The notes: generated by a model from the sequence alone, not told the origin. A stretch of 64,000 bases of DNA from Marinomonas sp. CT5 (GCF_018336975.1 NZ_CP025572.1:579155-643154), one strand, 5' to 3'; numbered from the stretch's first letter, positions 16,318-24,490 are shown. Made by a program: numbers and translations.

Positions 16318-17334
16318 TTAAAGAAGACCATTCGCTTCTAGGTAAGTGGTAATAGAGTCATATACTTTCTGCGCATTGGCAGAACCTTTTGCGAACTCTT
16401 TCCACTGTGTACGAGCAATGGCACGGAATTTCTTACGTTCTTCAGCTGACCAATCATGAATAGTGATGTTCGGATCGGCTTTAGCGGCTTTAATCGCTGC
16501 TTGGTCGGCAATACGTAATTGCGTGGTCATGTCTTCTGCGAAGTCACGAACTGAAACGGTCAAAATAGCTTGGATATCAGCAGGTAGTTTGTCCCATTTT
16601 TTCTTATTCATTGAGATATCAATCAATGGCAGAGAATGGAAACCTGGTTGAACTGGGTGTGTTGCAATGTCGTTCATTCCAGCTTTTTGGTTAGTTGAGA
16701 AAACTGTGTAGTCAGCGGCATCGATAACACCTTTACTAAGACCTGTGAACACTTCTGAACCAGGTAGGTTAACTGGTGCTGCGCCAGCAGCGGCAAATAC
16801 TCGTTGTACTAAGCCTTCAGGAGCTCGAAGCTTCAGACCTTTCAAATCTGCTACACTGTCTAGGGGTACACGAGAAACCAAAGATTCAACGCCAGTCGTA
16901 GAACCACCGATGAATTTTACGCCATACGGAGCGTAAAGCTCGTTCATCAGTTCATAACCACCACCGTAGTTAACATATTGCAGCAACTGCTGAGTGTTTG
17001 ACCAAGCACCTACTGTATTACCAATAAGGCCAAAAGCGGGATCTTTTCCAGAGAAAAATTCAGTTGCAGTAATTTGACCATCCAAGATGCCCATTTTAAT
17101 ACCGTCTAATGTTTCGGTATGTTTGAAAATACTGCCAACAGGAAGCAAGTCGATATGAACTCGGCCACCAGTCATTGTTTCGACGCGTTTAGTCCATTCT
17201 TTTTGGACTTGGAAGTTTTTGTCGCCAGCTGGGTCAGAAGATTGGAACTTAAAGTTGTAATCCGCTGCAAACGCTGAAGTCGATAGAATACCGGCCATAG
17301 CCGTAGTCAATAACGTGGTAGTGAACTTATTCAT
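16318..17334 (-). CDS. TRAP transporter solute-binding protein (DctP type), probable gluconate
   Basis: This 338-residue periplasmic protein has a signal peptide (residues 1-24, ending STSAFA). DctP-family features are the LKLRAPEGLVQRVFAAAGA segment, containing the Arg that binds the substrate carboxylate, then EVFTGLSKGVIDAADY and NKKKWDKLPADIQAI. ATG 17334 follows GGAAGC at good spacing; the longer frame to 17349 is less likely. It is the first gene of the TRAP-gntK operon, and two GntR-type operators lie 80-119 bases upstream of its start. Confidence 0.9.
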   Translation of the reverse strand: MNKFTTTLLTTAMAGILSTSAFAADYNFKFQSSDPAGDKNFQVQKEWTKRVETMTGGRVHIDLLPVGSIFKHTETLDGIKMGILDGQITATEFFSGKDPAFGLIGNTVGAWSNTQQLLQYVNYGGGYELMNELYAPYGVKFIGGSTTGVESLVSRVPLDSVADLKGLKLRAPEGLVQRVFAAAGAAPVNLPGSEVFTGLSKGVIDAADYTVFSTNQKAGMNDIATHPVQPGFHSLPLIDISMNKKKWDKLPADIQAILTVSVRDFAEDMTTQLRIADQAAIKAAKADPNITIHDWSAEERKKFRAIARTQWKEFAKGSANAQKVYDSITTYLEANGLL

Positions 17335-17413
17335 AGTATTGCTTCCCATTATTTTTTTTTGAAAGAACTGCTTTATCGTCGCAGTTTTAGGAATGATGCC
17401 TTAGTCACGCTAA

Positions 17414-17429
17414 ATGTTACCGGTAACTA
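17414..17429. promoter_or_regulatory. GntR operator-like palindrome 1
   Basis: ATGTTACCGGTAACTA matches the symmetrical GntR operator at 14 of 16 positions and includes the central TTACCGGTAA. It is the distal member of a tandem pair upstream of the TRAP binding-protein gene (distal meaning closer to that gene's start, which lies at 17334). Confidence 0.75.
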
Positions 17430-17437
17430 AGTTGTGG

Positions 17438-17453
17438 ATGTTACCGATAACAT
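17438..17453. promoter_or_regulatory. GntR operator-like palindrome 2
   Basis: ATGTTACCGATAACAT matches the GntR operator at 15 of 16 positions. Its centre is 24 bases from operator 1, just over two helical turns, which permits cooperative binding. The rest of the 344-base gap (17335-17678) holds the promoters of the two divergent units. Confidence 0.78.
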
Positions 17454-17590
17454 TTTGGGTTAGTCAAGCCTTGTTCCACAAAAAATTAGCGTTCAAAAGG
17501 TAGATGATTGATATGCAAAGAAATCTTATTCAACGGTCGTTTCTAGCTTTAAATGAAATGCCACAGACGTAATCTTATAAATATTTGTCC

Positions 17591-17604
17591 TAGACATTGG
17601 TCTA
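17591..17604. promoter_or_regulatory. Inverted repeat upstream of cNMP/CBS/NTase gene
   Basis: TAGAC-ATTG-GTCTA lies 75 bases before the gene start. It could be a regulator site. No protein can be named from sequence alone. Confidence 0.35.
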
Positions 17605-17678
17605 AGGGTGGTTTTGTTGGCTAAGATAAAAGCGCACACTGGTGTTAGGTAATTTTGTCCGCAAAAGAGAATAATAAA

Positions 17679-19556
17679 ATGGCTGCGATAGACATTCCTG
17701 AAGTGCATAAATTTATTGAAACCATTCCGCCTTTTTCGAGTTTAACTCTACCTGAACGTAAGCAATTATTGATGGGCGTTACCATGCTGTATGTGCGCCA
17801 AGGGCAAACCTTGACTCTAAAAGACGAGGCGGCCACGGTACACTTGATTCGGCGCGGGGCCTGCGAAATTCGCACACCCAAAGGCGGATTGGTGGATCAA
17901 ATTGCAGATGGGGAATGCTTTGGTGTGTCCAGTGTCATGGCGCAAAATCCTGATGGTTTGCAAGTGGTCGCCATGGAAGACAGCTTGGTGTATCGCTTTG
18001 AGAAAACTCGATTTCTGGCGATGCTAGAAAAAAGCGAAGCCTTTGAACTCTTCTTTGAACATACCCAGCATAATCGCTTACGCAAATTATCTCGCAGCCA
18101 AAGTAATGAGCTGGCTTCCCCAGCTTTGCAATTATCGACGCCTATTTCACACATTATGACGCGACAGCTGATCCTAGCGACCCCAGAAGAAAGTGTGCAA
18201 ACCATTGCCATGCGCATGACAGAGGCGCGGGTCAGTTCGATTCTGGTGGTCGAAAATGACAAGCTGTCTGGCATAGTCACGGATCGTGATTTACGTTCGC
18301 GCATTTTGGCCTTAGGTGGTTCCGCTGATTCTTTGGTGAAAGACGTAATGACACAAGATCCGGTGAATTTGCGTCCCGATGCGTTGGTCATGCAAGCGCA
18401 AACCTTAATGAGCGAAAGCAATATTCATCACTTGCCCATTGTCGATGAAGAGCAAAGAGCCGTTGGCATGCTCACGGCCGCGGATTTATTGCGACATCAA
18501 GAACTCAGTCCACTCTTGTTGATTAACCAAATTCACCGTCAGTCCTCCATTGAAGATTTGGCTCGTGTTTGCAAACAATGGCCCGCTTTGATCATGAACT
18601 TGATTGTGACCGATATGAAACCCGCCGACGTGGGCAAAGTCTTGGCAACCGTGAGCGACAATCTAACGCGTCGAGTGATTGAACTGGCCTTGGACACATG
18701 TGGCCCAGCGCCCATGGCGTTTCAATTTCTGGTGTTTGGTTCGCAAGCGCGACGAGATCAATCCCTAGGCAGTGATCAAGATAATGGCTTGATGTTAGAG
18801 CGAGAGCCAAGCGCGGATGAAAGCCAGTACTTTGCCGATTTATCCGAGTTTATCTGCCAAGGTTTAGCCCAATGTGGTATTCGCCTTTGCCCAGGTAACA
18901 TCATGGCGAGTAACCCAGAGTGGCGGCTCAGCCAAGACGATTGGCGACAAGCGTTCGAGAAATGGATCAAAAGCAGTGCGCCGAGCGCCTTGCTGCACGC
19001 TAGCATCTTTTTTGATATTCGTTGCGTGTATGATTCGGCCAGTGAACAGGGCGAGGCCGTGAATCATTTGATCCGTGCCATGCAACTTGAAGTGAGCAAA
19101 AACAGCGTGTTTTTAGCCACACTGACCCGCACCGCGTTGGCCAGCAAACCACCTTTGGGCTTTTTCCGTCACTTTGTATTGGAGTCTTCTGGTGAGCATA
19201 AAAATCAACTGGATCTGAAGCACCAAGGTTTGGCGTTAATCAATGATTTGGCGCGCTTGTATGGTTTGTCATGTAGGACTTATCGAGCGGGGACGTTAGA
19301 TCGATTGGAGCAAGCCATTCGAGAAAAACTCATCAGTGTCGATACCGCGCGAAACCTTATGGATGCGTGGGACAAACTCAATGATCTGCGTTTAGAAGCT
19401 CAAGCTCGTCATTGGCAAGCAAGCGGCAAAGCCAGCGCTTACTTGGATCCGAAAGACTTGAGCCCATTAGAACGCAAGCACCTTAAAACCACTTTTAGCA
19501 TCATCAATGATGTGCAAGACATCGTCCAGCAGCGGTTTTTAAGAGGTTATAGTTGA
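17679..19556 (+). CDS. cNMP-binding / CBS pair / DUF294 nucleotidyltransferase-like signalling protein
   Basis: In this 625-residue cytoplasmic protein, residues about 10-130 form a cyclic-nucleotide-binding-like domain (GECFGVSS), about 155-280 a CBS pair (HIMTRQLILATPEESVQ, VTDRDLRSRIL, then DVMTQDPVNL, HHLPIVDE), about 320-470 a DUF294 nucleotidyltransferase domain with the metal motif FGSQARRDQSLGSDQDNG, and the rest a DUF294-C helical domain. It resembles GlnD-type transferases. ATG 17679 is preferred over the TTG at 17655 because of the AGAGAA element. It is coupled to the exonuclease gene, whose ATG overlaps its stop. In other gammaproteobacteria this pair often accompanies acetate-utilisation genes, but none are adjacent here. 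Confidence 0.88.
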   Translation: MAAIDIPEVHKFIETIPPFSSLTLPERKQLLMGVTMLYVRQGQTLTLKDEAATVHLIRRGACEIRTPKGGLVDQIADGECFGVSSVMAQNPDGLQVVAMEDSLVYRFEKTRFLAMLEKSEAFELFFEHTQHNRLRKLSRSQSNELASPALQLSTPISHIMTRQLILATPEESVQTIAMRMTEARVSSILVVENDKLSGIVTDRDLRSRILALGGSADSLVKDVMTQDPVNLRPDALVMQAQTLMSESNIHHLPIVDEEQRAVGMLTAADLLRHQELSPLLLINQIHRQSSIEDLARVCKQWPALIMNLIVTDMKPADVGKVLATVSDNLTRRVIELALDTCGPAPMAFQFLVFGSQARRDQSLGSDQDNGLMLEREPSADESQYFADLSEFICQGLAQCGIRLCPGNIMASNPEWRLSQDDWRQAFEKWIKSSAPSALLHASIFFDIRCVYDSASEQGEAVNHLIRAMQLEVSKNSVFLATLTRTALASKPPLGFFRHFVLESSGEHKNQLDLKHQGLALINDLARLYGLSCRTYRAGTLDRLEQAIREKLISVDTARNLMDAWDKLNDLRLEAQARHWQASGKASAYLDPKDLSPLERKHLKTTFSIINDVQDIVQQRFLRGYS

Positions 19557-20218
19557 TGTCTTTTGCTTTGTTACAGACGTTCAGTGAATGGCATAGGTCG
19601 CGGCAGTCGCACAAGCGGGCTTGGTCGGAATGGGATTACCTCGTACTGGATATTGAAACCTCAGGGTTAGATCCAAAACACGATCACATCGTCAGTTTTG
19701 GCTGGGTGTGTATTCACAAGGGCGTAATCGAGCTGGATAGCGCGCGACATATTGTGTTGGATAGCGCACAAATTGGCGACAACGTCGGCATTCACATGAT
19801 CACTGATTCGGATGTCCAACAGCAAGGTAAAAGGCAAGAAAGCGTGCTGCGTTACCTAAGGCATCTTCTGCGCGAACGAGTCTTGGTCATGCACCACGCA
19901 CCAATGGAACTGGGCTTTCTAAAACATGCTTGGCAAACCGAAGCCTTGCCCAGTTTTTCGGTCAGCTGGCTAGACACGCTCGCCATTGAACGCACCAAAG
20001 CCAACCGATCCCAGCAGCCAATTCAAGACGGCGGTTTTCGTCTTGGTGTTTGCCGTGAACGCTACGGATTACCCGACTATCAAGGACACGACGCGCTAAC
20101 CGATGCCCTAGCCACTGCAGAACTGCTACTCGCCCAAATCGCTTACCAAGGCAGAGACTGCCGACTGCATGACCTCAACCAAATGGGTGGCGGAAGAGTG
20201 CGGTTTACAACGCGTTAG
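19556..20218 (+). CDS. DnaQ-like 3'-5' exonuclease
   Basis: The 220-residue protein has the DEDDh exonuclease fold: Exo I LVLDIETSGLDPKHDHIV with the Asp-x-Glu pair, Exo II MHHAPMELGFL, and Exo III YQGHDALTDALATAELL with the general-base His and the last Asp. In Exo II the usual Asp of NxxFD is Glu, which may keep metal binding with altered geometry. The ATG shares its A with the preceding stop (TGATG), so translation is coupled to the DUF294 gene. It is a stand-alone exonuclease rather than the polymerase III epsilon subunit, as no polymerase-binding tail is visible. Confidence 0.87.
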   Translation: MSFALLQTFSEWHRSRQSHKRAWSEWDYLVLDIETSGLDPKHDHIVSFGWVCIHKGVIELDSARHIVLDSAQIGDNVGIHMITDSDVQQQGKRQESVLRYLRHLLRERVLVMHHAPMELGFLKHAWQTEALPSFSVSWLDTLAIERTKANRSQQPIQDGGFRLGVCRERYGLPDYQGHDALTDALATAELLLAQIAYQGRDCRLHDLNQMGGGRVRFTTR

Positions 20219-20233
20219 TGGATTTAATACGTC

Positions 20234-20253
20234 ATTCCCGCGAAGGCGGGAAT
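20234..20253. repeat. Short interspersed-type palindrome
   Basis: ATTCCCGC-GAAG-GCGGGAAT is a perfect 8-base hairpin embedded in GTCATTCC and GGAATC. This motif class is found as dispersed repeats in several proteobacterial genomes, for example the dRS3-like elements of Neisseria. There is only one copy in this window. It marks the GC-rich border before an AT-rich segment. Confidence 0.55.
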
Positions 20254-20422
20254 CAAGCGCTTATGGTCATCGACAATAATCGTGGTTTAGTGGCATTTTT
20301 ACTGGTTGCTTAACAGGAAGTCTTTTAATATCAATCTATAAAATTTTTCTGTCTAAAATAATGTATGTATTAATTAAATGTTAGGCATTTAGTAAAGTCT
20401 AGTTCAAATTATAGGGAATTAT

Positions 20423-21085
20423 ATGTTTGAGAATGTAGTTGCTGGCTTGGTTTCAGGTGTGGTCGTAAGTATTTTGGTTTTAGTTATAGGCCGATTCTGG
20501 AAGGCAGTTGTAGTGCCTTGGTTTGAGGAGCGTGTTTATAAAGATCTGCACGTCGAAGGGAAATGGTACTCCTTATACGTTGATACTGGAGATTATCGTC
20601 AAGAGATTATAAGTCTTAAACGTCATGGTCATTCAATTTCAGGACATATAATATGCAAAACAGGAGCAGATGACGGTGAAGAGTATTCTGTATGTGGTAG
20701 CTTTAGAAATTTACTTTTACCTCTAACATATGAAGCCGCTGATAAACAAAAGAGTGATAGAGGCACTATTACATTAATGTCTACCTATAATGGGGAGCGT
20801 TTTGTTGGCGAAATTGCGATGTATGAAACTAACACTGATTCAATTGGCACAACAAAAGTTATTTGGTTTCGGAGTAAAGTAGATCTCGATAGGACATTAA
20901 CGTATATCAAATTACATCGTGAGCAACTTGATAAAATCAGAGCACGTGAACTTAAAATTAGAGAAGATATGCGTGAGTTCTTTGAGGAGTTTACAAAAGA
21001 GTTTTCGGAACGAAAAAAACAAGAACAAAGAGAAAAAGATGACGTTATTGAAGGTGAATCTAAAAGACTTGAAAACAACAGCTAA
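20423..21085 (+). CDS. Orphan membrane-anchored protein with beta-rich domain and charged coiled coil
   Basis: This 220-residue protein has no family I can name with confidence. Residues about 5-25 form one N-terminal membrane helix (VSGVVVSILVLVIGRFW). Residues about 43-150 are beta-rich with a lipocalin-like rhythm: GKWYSLYVDTG, then SISGHIICKT, CGSFRNLLLPLTYE, GTITLMSTYNGERFVGEIA. From about 155 to the end is a highly charged helix (REDMREFFEEFTKEFSERKK). The AGGGAA element supports the start. Base composition and codon use are more AT-rich than the neighbours, suggesting acquisition. A helix-plus-small-barrel layout recalls Cap15-type immune effectors, but no motif proves that and no CD-NTase gene lies beside it. 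Confidence 0.65.
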   Translation: MFENVVAGLVSGVVVSILVLVIGRFWKAVVVPWFEERVYKDLHVEGKWYSLYVDTGDYRQEIISLKRHGHSISGHIICKTGADDGEEYSVCGSFRNLLLPLTYEAADKQKSDRGTITLMSTYNGERFVGEIAMYETNTDSIGTTKVIWFRSKVDLDRTLTYIKLHREQLDKIRARELKIREDMREFFEEFTKEFSERKKQEQREKDDVIEGESKRLENNS

Positions 21086-21214
21086 TAAGTTGCTCAAACG
21101 AATAAAAATAGTTAGCTAGAAAGCCAAAGGTTCAGATTCCTTAAAAAATAGGTATGTTGTTAGTTACCCCAATTAACTCTATGTTTAAGAGATCTGACCC
21201 TTTAATCAGCACCA

Positions 21215-22018
21215 CTAACTTCTAGAAGTAAGCGTCGATAATCCCCAATCTTCTTCTTTTGGTTCTGTCGCCAAAACTCTTGGGTTTTCCGACCAGTGTA
21301 TTAGGCTCATTTCCCCTGCGGCGGATTCGGTTAACGCCGTGCAGTGTTCGACCCAGTCCCCATCGTTACAGTAGAGAACATCGTCTTTGATACGAAAGGA
21401 AGCGAAGTGAATGTGCCCGCAGATGTAGCCGTCGACTTTGTGGTTTTTGGCAGATTTGAGGGCAGCGGTTTCAAAGCGTTCGATGAACTCTTTTGCTTTG
21501 CTAATGTGGCTTTTTAAGTAGCCAGCCAGTGACCAATAAGGCAAACCAAACAAGCGTCTTACGCCATTTATCCATTGATTCAGTGACAACATGAGTCCGT
21601 GGGCTTTATCGCCAATGGCAAGCATGAGTGGGCTGATTTTTACCATTTGATCGAATTCATCGCCGTGGCTAATGTGAAAGGTGCGACCGTTGGCAGTTTG
21701 GTGGCGGGCGTTGAGTTTTATCTCCACACCAGAAAGAGTCTGCCCTGCAAACTGACGGAAAAAGGCATCGTGATTACCGGGAATATAAATGACCTTGGTG
21801 CCAGACTTTGCCATCTCCAGAATGCGTTCGACCACTTGATGGTGAGTATCGACAAAATAGGCGCGATGACGCATTTCTTGCAGATCGATAATGTCGCCAA
21901 CTAGGTACAAGGTATCGGTTTCAATGCTTTGCAAAAAGTCCAATAGATGTAGCGCTTGGCAGGCTTTGGTTCCAAGGTGAACATCGGAAATAAATACGGA
22001 TCGAAATTTAGTCTGCAT
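21215..22018 (-). CDS. Metallophosphoesterase, UDP-2,3-diacylglucosamine hydrolase-like (LpxH2 type)
   Basis: The 267-residue calcineurin-like phosphoesterase has ISDVHLGT, YLVGDIIDL, YIPGNHDAF, ISHGDEFD and CGHIHFASF, the full set of metal-binding Asp, Asn and His motifs. The extended motif set and the length match the LpxH-like group found beside or instead of classic LpxH, which cleaves UDP-2,3-diacylglucosamine to lipid X in lipid A synthesis. The reaction is inferred from the family. The gene is single and reads towards the AT-rich orphan gene. Confidence 0.82.
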   Translation of the reverse strand: MQTKFRSVFISDVHLGTKACQALHLLDFLQSIETDTLYLVGDIIDLQEMRHRAYFVDTHHQVVERILEMAKSGTKVIYIPGNHDAFFRQFAGQTLSGVEIKLNARHQTANGRTFHISHGDEFDQMVKISPLMLAIGDKAHGLMLSLNQWINGVRRLFGLPYWSLAGYLKSHISKAKEFIERFETAALKSAKNHKVDGYICGHIHFASFRIKDDVLYCNDGDWVEHCTALTESAAGEMSLIHWSENPRVLATEPKEEDWGLSTLTSRS

Positions 22019-22095
22019 AAGCGCCTCCTCTAAGGTCTAATGCCAAGATAAGGAGCTTATGTGACAGAGGTATGAGGAGTTAATGACAGTTTTAT

Positions 22096-23868
22096 TTAGC
22101 AAAAAACATCGGCAGTATGGAGGGTTAGATCGGGTTGCAGATAAATGTGATTGCCGCCTTGTTGTTTGGCTGATTTTTTGGCTTGTGCAGCCAGCTCTGC
22201 CACTTGATGATGGTTAGTGCATTGTTTGGGGTTGGGATGAACTACACCAATCGCGAGACTCAAAATTGGATGGAAAAGCGTGTCTCCTTGGCGGTTTTTG
22301 GTCCAAACTCCGCCTTCTTGCAAGGTGTCTTCGCTATAAAAAGCACGAACTTGCTGAGCAAAGGTATCTAAGATGCTTTCACATTGCTGATACCAGTCTT
22401 GATCACCAAAGATCACCACAAAGTCATCACCGCCAATGTGGCCAATAAAGTTATTCTCCGGGTTCACCTGATTTTTAATTAAAGAGCCAACCAGCTGAAT
22501 CACCTCATCGCCAATGGAATAACCAAAAAAATCATTAAAGGGTTTGAAGTCATTTAGATCGAAGTAGGCCACATGGAAGTCTTCGTTGGCTAATAAACGA
22601 CGACTGACTTCACGATGAATAGGCACATTGCCGGGCAATAATGTGAGCGGGTTAGAGTAGGTGGCATTTTGAATTTTTAATTCAGTGATGCGTTTTAGCA
22701 AGTCTCTTAAATGGCCCGTGCCAATGAATTTGCCCTCGCGGACGACAATGATCTCGTTATTAAGCGTGTCGGCTTCTTGGTTGGTCATCAAGGTAGATAC
22801 ACTGGATAAGCTGATGTTGCTTTCCACAATGAGCACATCGTTGCTCAGTAGATTGGTAACGGGTTTGTGCTCGTAAAGGGCGCGTCCATAGGGCGTGGAA
22901 AAAAGCTCATGGAGCTGATGACGACGCACCACACCAATGGGCTGATTTTGCCCGTTTACCACGGGAATCGCGACCAGATCGGGTTGCCCTTTAAAACACT
23001 GTGAAGCGTCTTCTAATAAGCTATTCTCTTGCAGGCTTGGCGTTGGGCGACACAGAGTTTGTACGGTTTCCGCATGGTCTATTTGAAACTGTAAGCGACG
23101 TTGGGCTTGTTTTGCCAAATAAGGATGAGTTGAAAACGCTGGGTGCTCTGTGGGGCGACCAAGGTAATAACCTTGTCCCAGAGTGACGCCGATTTCGATC
23201 AGTTGGTCCAGCTCTTGCTGTGTCTCTATGCCTTCAGCAATAAGGGTGCAGTTTAGCCGCTGGGCAATGGTCAGAATAGAGCGTACAAATTCACGTTTGA
23301 TTTCGTCTTTATCTATCCCTTGAATAAAATGTTTATCCACTTTGACTATGTCTGGTTGTAATTCAGACCAAAGCTGCAAGCCAGAATACCCCACACCAAG
23401 GTCATCAATAGCGACTTGGAAACCCATTTCACGATAGTGGTCGACGCTGCTGCGTGGCAAGCCGTTGTGATCGTAGGGATGTTGTTCAGACAGTTCGATG
23501 ACAATGTCTTTTTGGTCCAGTCCCAGCTCGTTCAAAATCGCCAAGGTCATACCCGATTGATGATCTGGGGAACCTAACAAGGATGCACTGACATTCAAAA
23601 ATAAACGGCCTTTTAAATCCAGTTTGGCGAATTTGGATAGGGCTTTTTCTCGGCAAAGTAACTCTAGTTTGTGTAAGTTGCCAGTTTGTTGGGCCAGTGT
23701 GAATAAAGGGTCTGGCGAGAAGAGAGTGGAATTCATCGGGCCACGTGACAGCGCCTCATGGCCATAAATTTCACCATTATTTAGATCGTAAATAGGCTGG
23801 AAGTATGGCGTGATTAATCCATTTAAAAGGATTTTATCTAGTAGAGCATTGTTGTTAGTTTGGCTCAT
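22096..23868 (-). CDS. Cyclic-di-GMP protein with EAL, CBS pair and GGDEF domains
   Basis: This 590-residue cytoplasmic protein has the phosphodiesterase domain first (about 15-255). It carries HEALSRG, LFLNVSAS, IVIELSE, DDLGVGYSGL, VKVDKHF and AEGIET, so the metal and substrate residues are retained. A CBS pair occupies about 275-395 (SLLEDASQCFKG, VVNGQNQPIGVVRR, then VTNLLSNDVLIVES). A cyclase-like domain follows (about 410-575), in which the signature is IGGDDFVVIF rather than GG(D/E)EF. The protein is therefore probably a c-di-GMP phosphodiesterase, with the CBS pair sensing adenine nucleotides and the GGDDF domain weak or regulatory. No membrane segments are seen. Confidence 0.9.
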   Translation of the reverse strand: MSQTNNNALLDKILLNGLITPYFQPIYDLNNGEIYGHEALSRGPMNSTLFSPDPLFTLAQQTGNLHKLELLCREKALSKFAKLDLKGRLFLNVSASLLGSPDHQSGMTLAILNELGLDQKDIVIELSEQHPYDHNGLPRSSVDHYREMGFQVAIDDLGVGYSGLQLWSELQPDIVKVDKHFIQGIDKDEIKREFVRSILTIAQRLNCTLIAEGIETQQELDQLIEIGVTLGQGYYLGRPTEHPAFSTHPYLAKQAQRRLQFQIDHAETVQTLCRPTPSLQENSLLEDASQCFKGQPDLVAIPVVNGQNQPIGVVRRHQLHELFSTPYGRALYEHKPVTNLLSNDVLIVESNISLSSVSTLMTNQEADTLNNEIIVVREGKFIGTGHLRDLLKRITELKIQNATYSNPLTLLPGNVPIHREVSRRLLANEDFHVAYFDLNDFKPFNDFFGYSIGDEVIQLVGSLIKNQVNPENNFIGHIGGDDFVVIFGDQDWYQQCESILDTFAQQVRAFYSEDTLQEGGVWTKNRQGDTLFHPILSLAIGVVHPNPKQCTNHHQVAELAAQAKKSAKQQGGNHIYLQPDLTLHTADVFC

Positions 23869-23975
23869 TTTCTCTCAAATACGTCTAGATTATAAAAGTG
23901 GCTAGAACGATATTTTATGTCATATTTGTGACGGTTTGATGACGGAGATTGAGGTGAAAATGTTTTGCTAAGAAG

Positions 23976-24104
23976 ATGTTATTTAAAGGATTTTTGAGTT
24001 TTGTCTGGGAAGAGAAACCCGTTACCGGATCGATTTTTTATTCTTGCCTTTCGATCATCGGAAACATTGGGTTCTTTAGCGTCGTACTTTATTTGCTTTT
24101 ATAA
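23976..24104 (+). CDS. Possible 42-residue membrane microprotein
   Basis: The reading frame starts MLFKGFLSFVWEEKPVTGS and ends in a hydrophobic stretch of about 20 residues (IIGNIGFFSVVLYLLL). A purine run (AAGAAG) sits immediately before the ATG, too close to be ideal. It is opposite in strand to both neighbours and lies in the otherwise empty 300-base gap 23869-24168. T-rich DNA readily gives hydrophobic frames, so this stays a candidate only. Confidence 0.3.
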   Translation: MLFKGFLSFVWEEKPVTGSIFYSCLSIIGNIGFFSVVLYLLL

Positions 24105-24168
24105 CGGCTGTTGTTTTCTTTGTTACAACAACGGTAATAAACCAGTCAAATACAGATGACGTGAAAGC

Positions 24169-24354
24169 TTAGTGCTGAGGTTGAGCTGATTTAATAGAAC
24201 GATTAGCAGTCAATTTTACGAAGAAAGCTTTAACATTTGCTGCTGCTTTTTTAGTTGCTGCTGCAAAGTATTGACGGCGTAATTCGTAAGCTTTTTCGAC
24301 ATAGTAATCTGCATCAAGGTTACCGAAAGCATCGTATTTAAGATCGTTGTTCAT
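24169..24354 (-). CDS. Small basic helical protein (61 residues), RSP_7527/DUF1127-like
   Basis: The protein begins MNNDLKYDAFGNLDADYYVE, followed by a helix (KAYELRRQYFAAATKKAAAN) and a short basic tail. The pattern of an acidic YDxxGxxDxxYY head followed by an amphipathic basic helix recalls small proteins annotated as the RSP_7527 family and, more loosely, DUF1127 proteins that modulate RNA or phosphate metabolism. I am not certain of either. A textbook AGGAGA site 7 bases before the ATG makes it a real gene. It sits alone beside pobR. Confidence 0.75.
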   Translation of the reverse strand: MNNDLKYDAFGNLDADYYVEKAYELRRQYFAAATKKAAANVKAFFVKLTANRSIKSAQPQH

Positions 24355-24490
24355 AGTGATTCTCCTAAAAAAGTTAAGTCATATTTGACACTTGTTATTT
24401 TAGGATTTGACCAGTCATTCAGCAAACGATCAATTTTCAGCTAATAGGTTAGAAAAATTCATCATTCGTTTTTCAACAGTTTAAAAGAGG

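Noticed and set aside
17655..17678. TTG start eight codons upstream for the cNMP/CBS/nucleotidyltransferase protein
   Set aside because: ATG 17679 has a better purine-rich site and the extension adds no domain sequence.
20308..20386. An integron attC-like pair, GCTTAACA and TGTTAGGC, flanking 63 AT-rich bases before the orphan membrane gene
   Set aside because: The outer boxes fit loosely, but no paired inner boxes or stable hairpin could be found and no second attC follows the gene.
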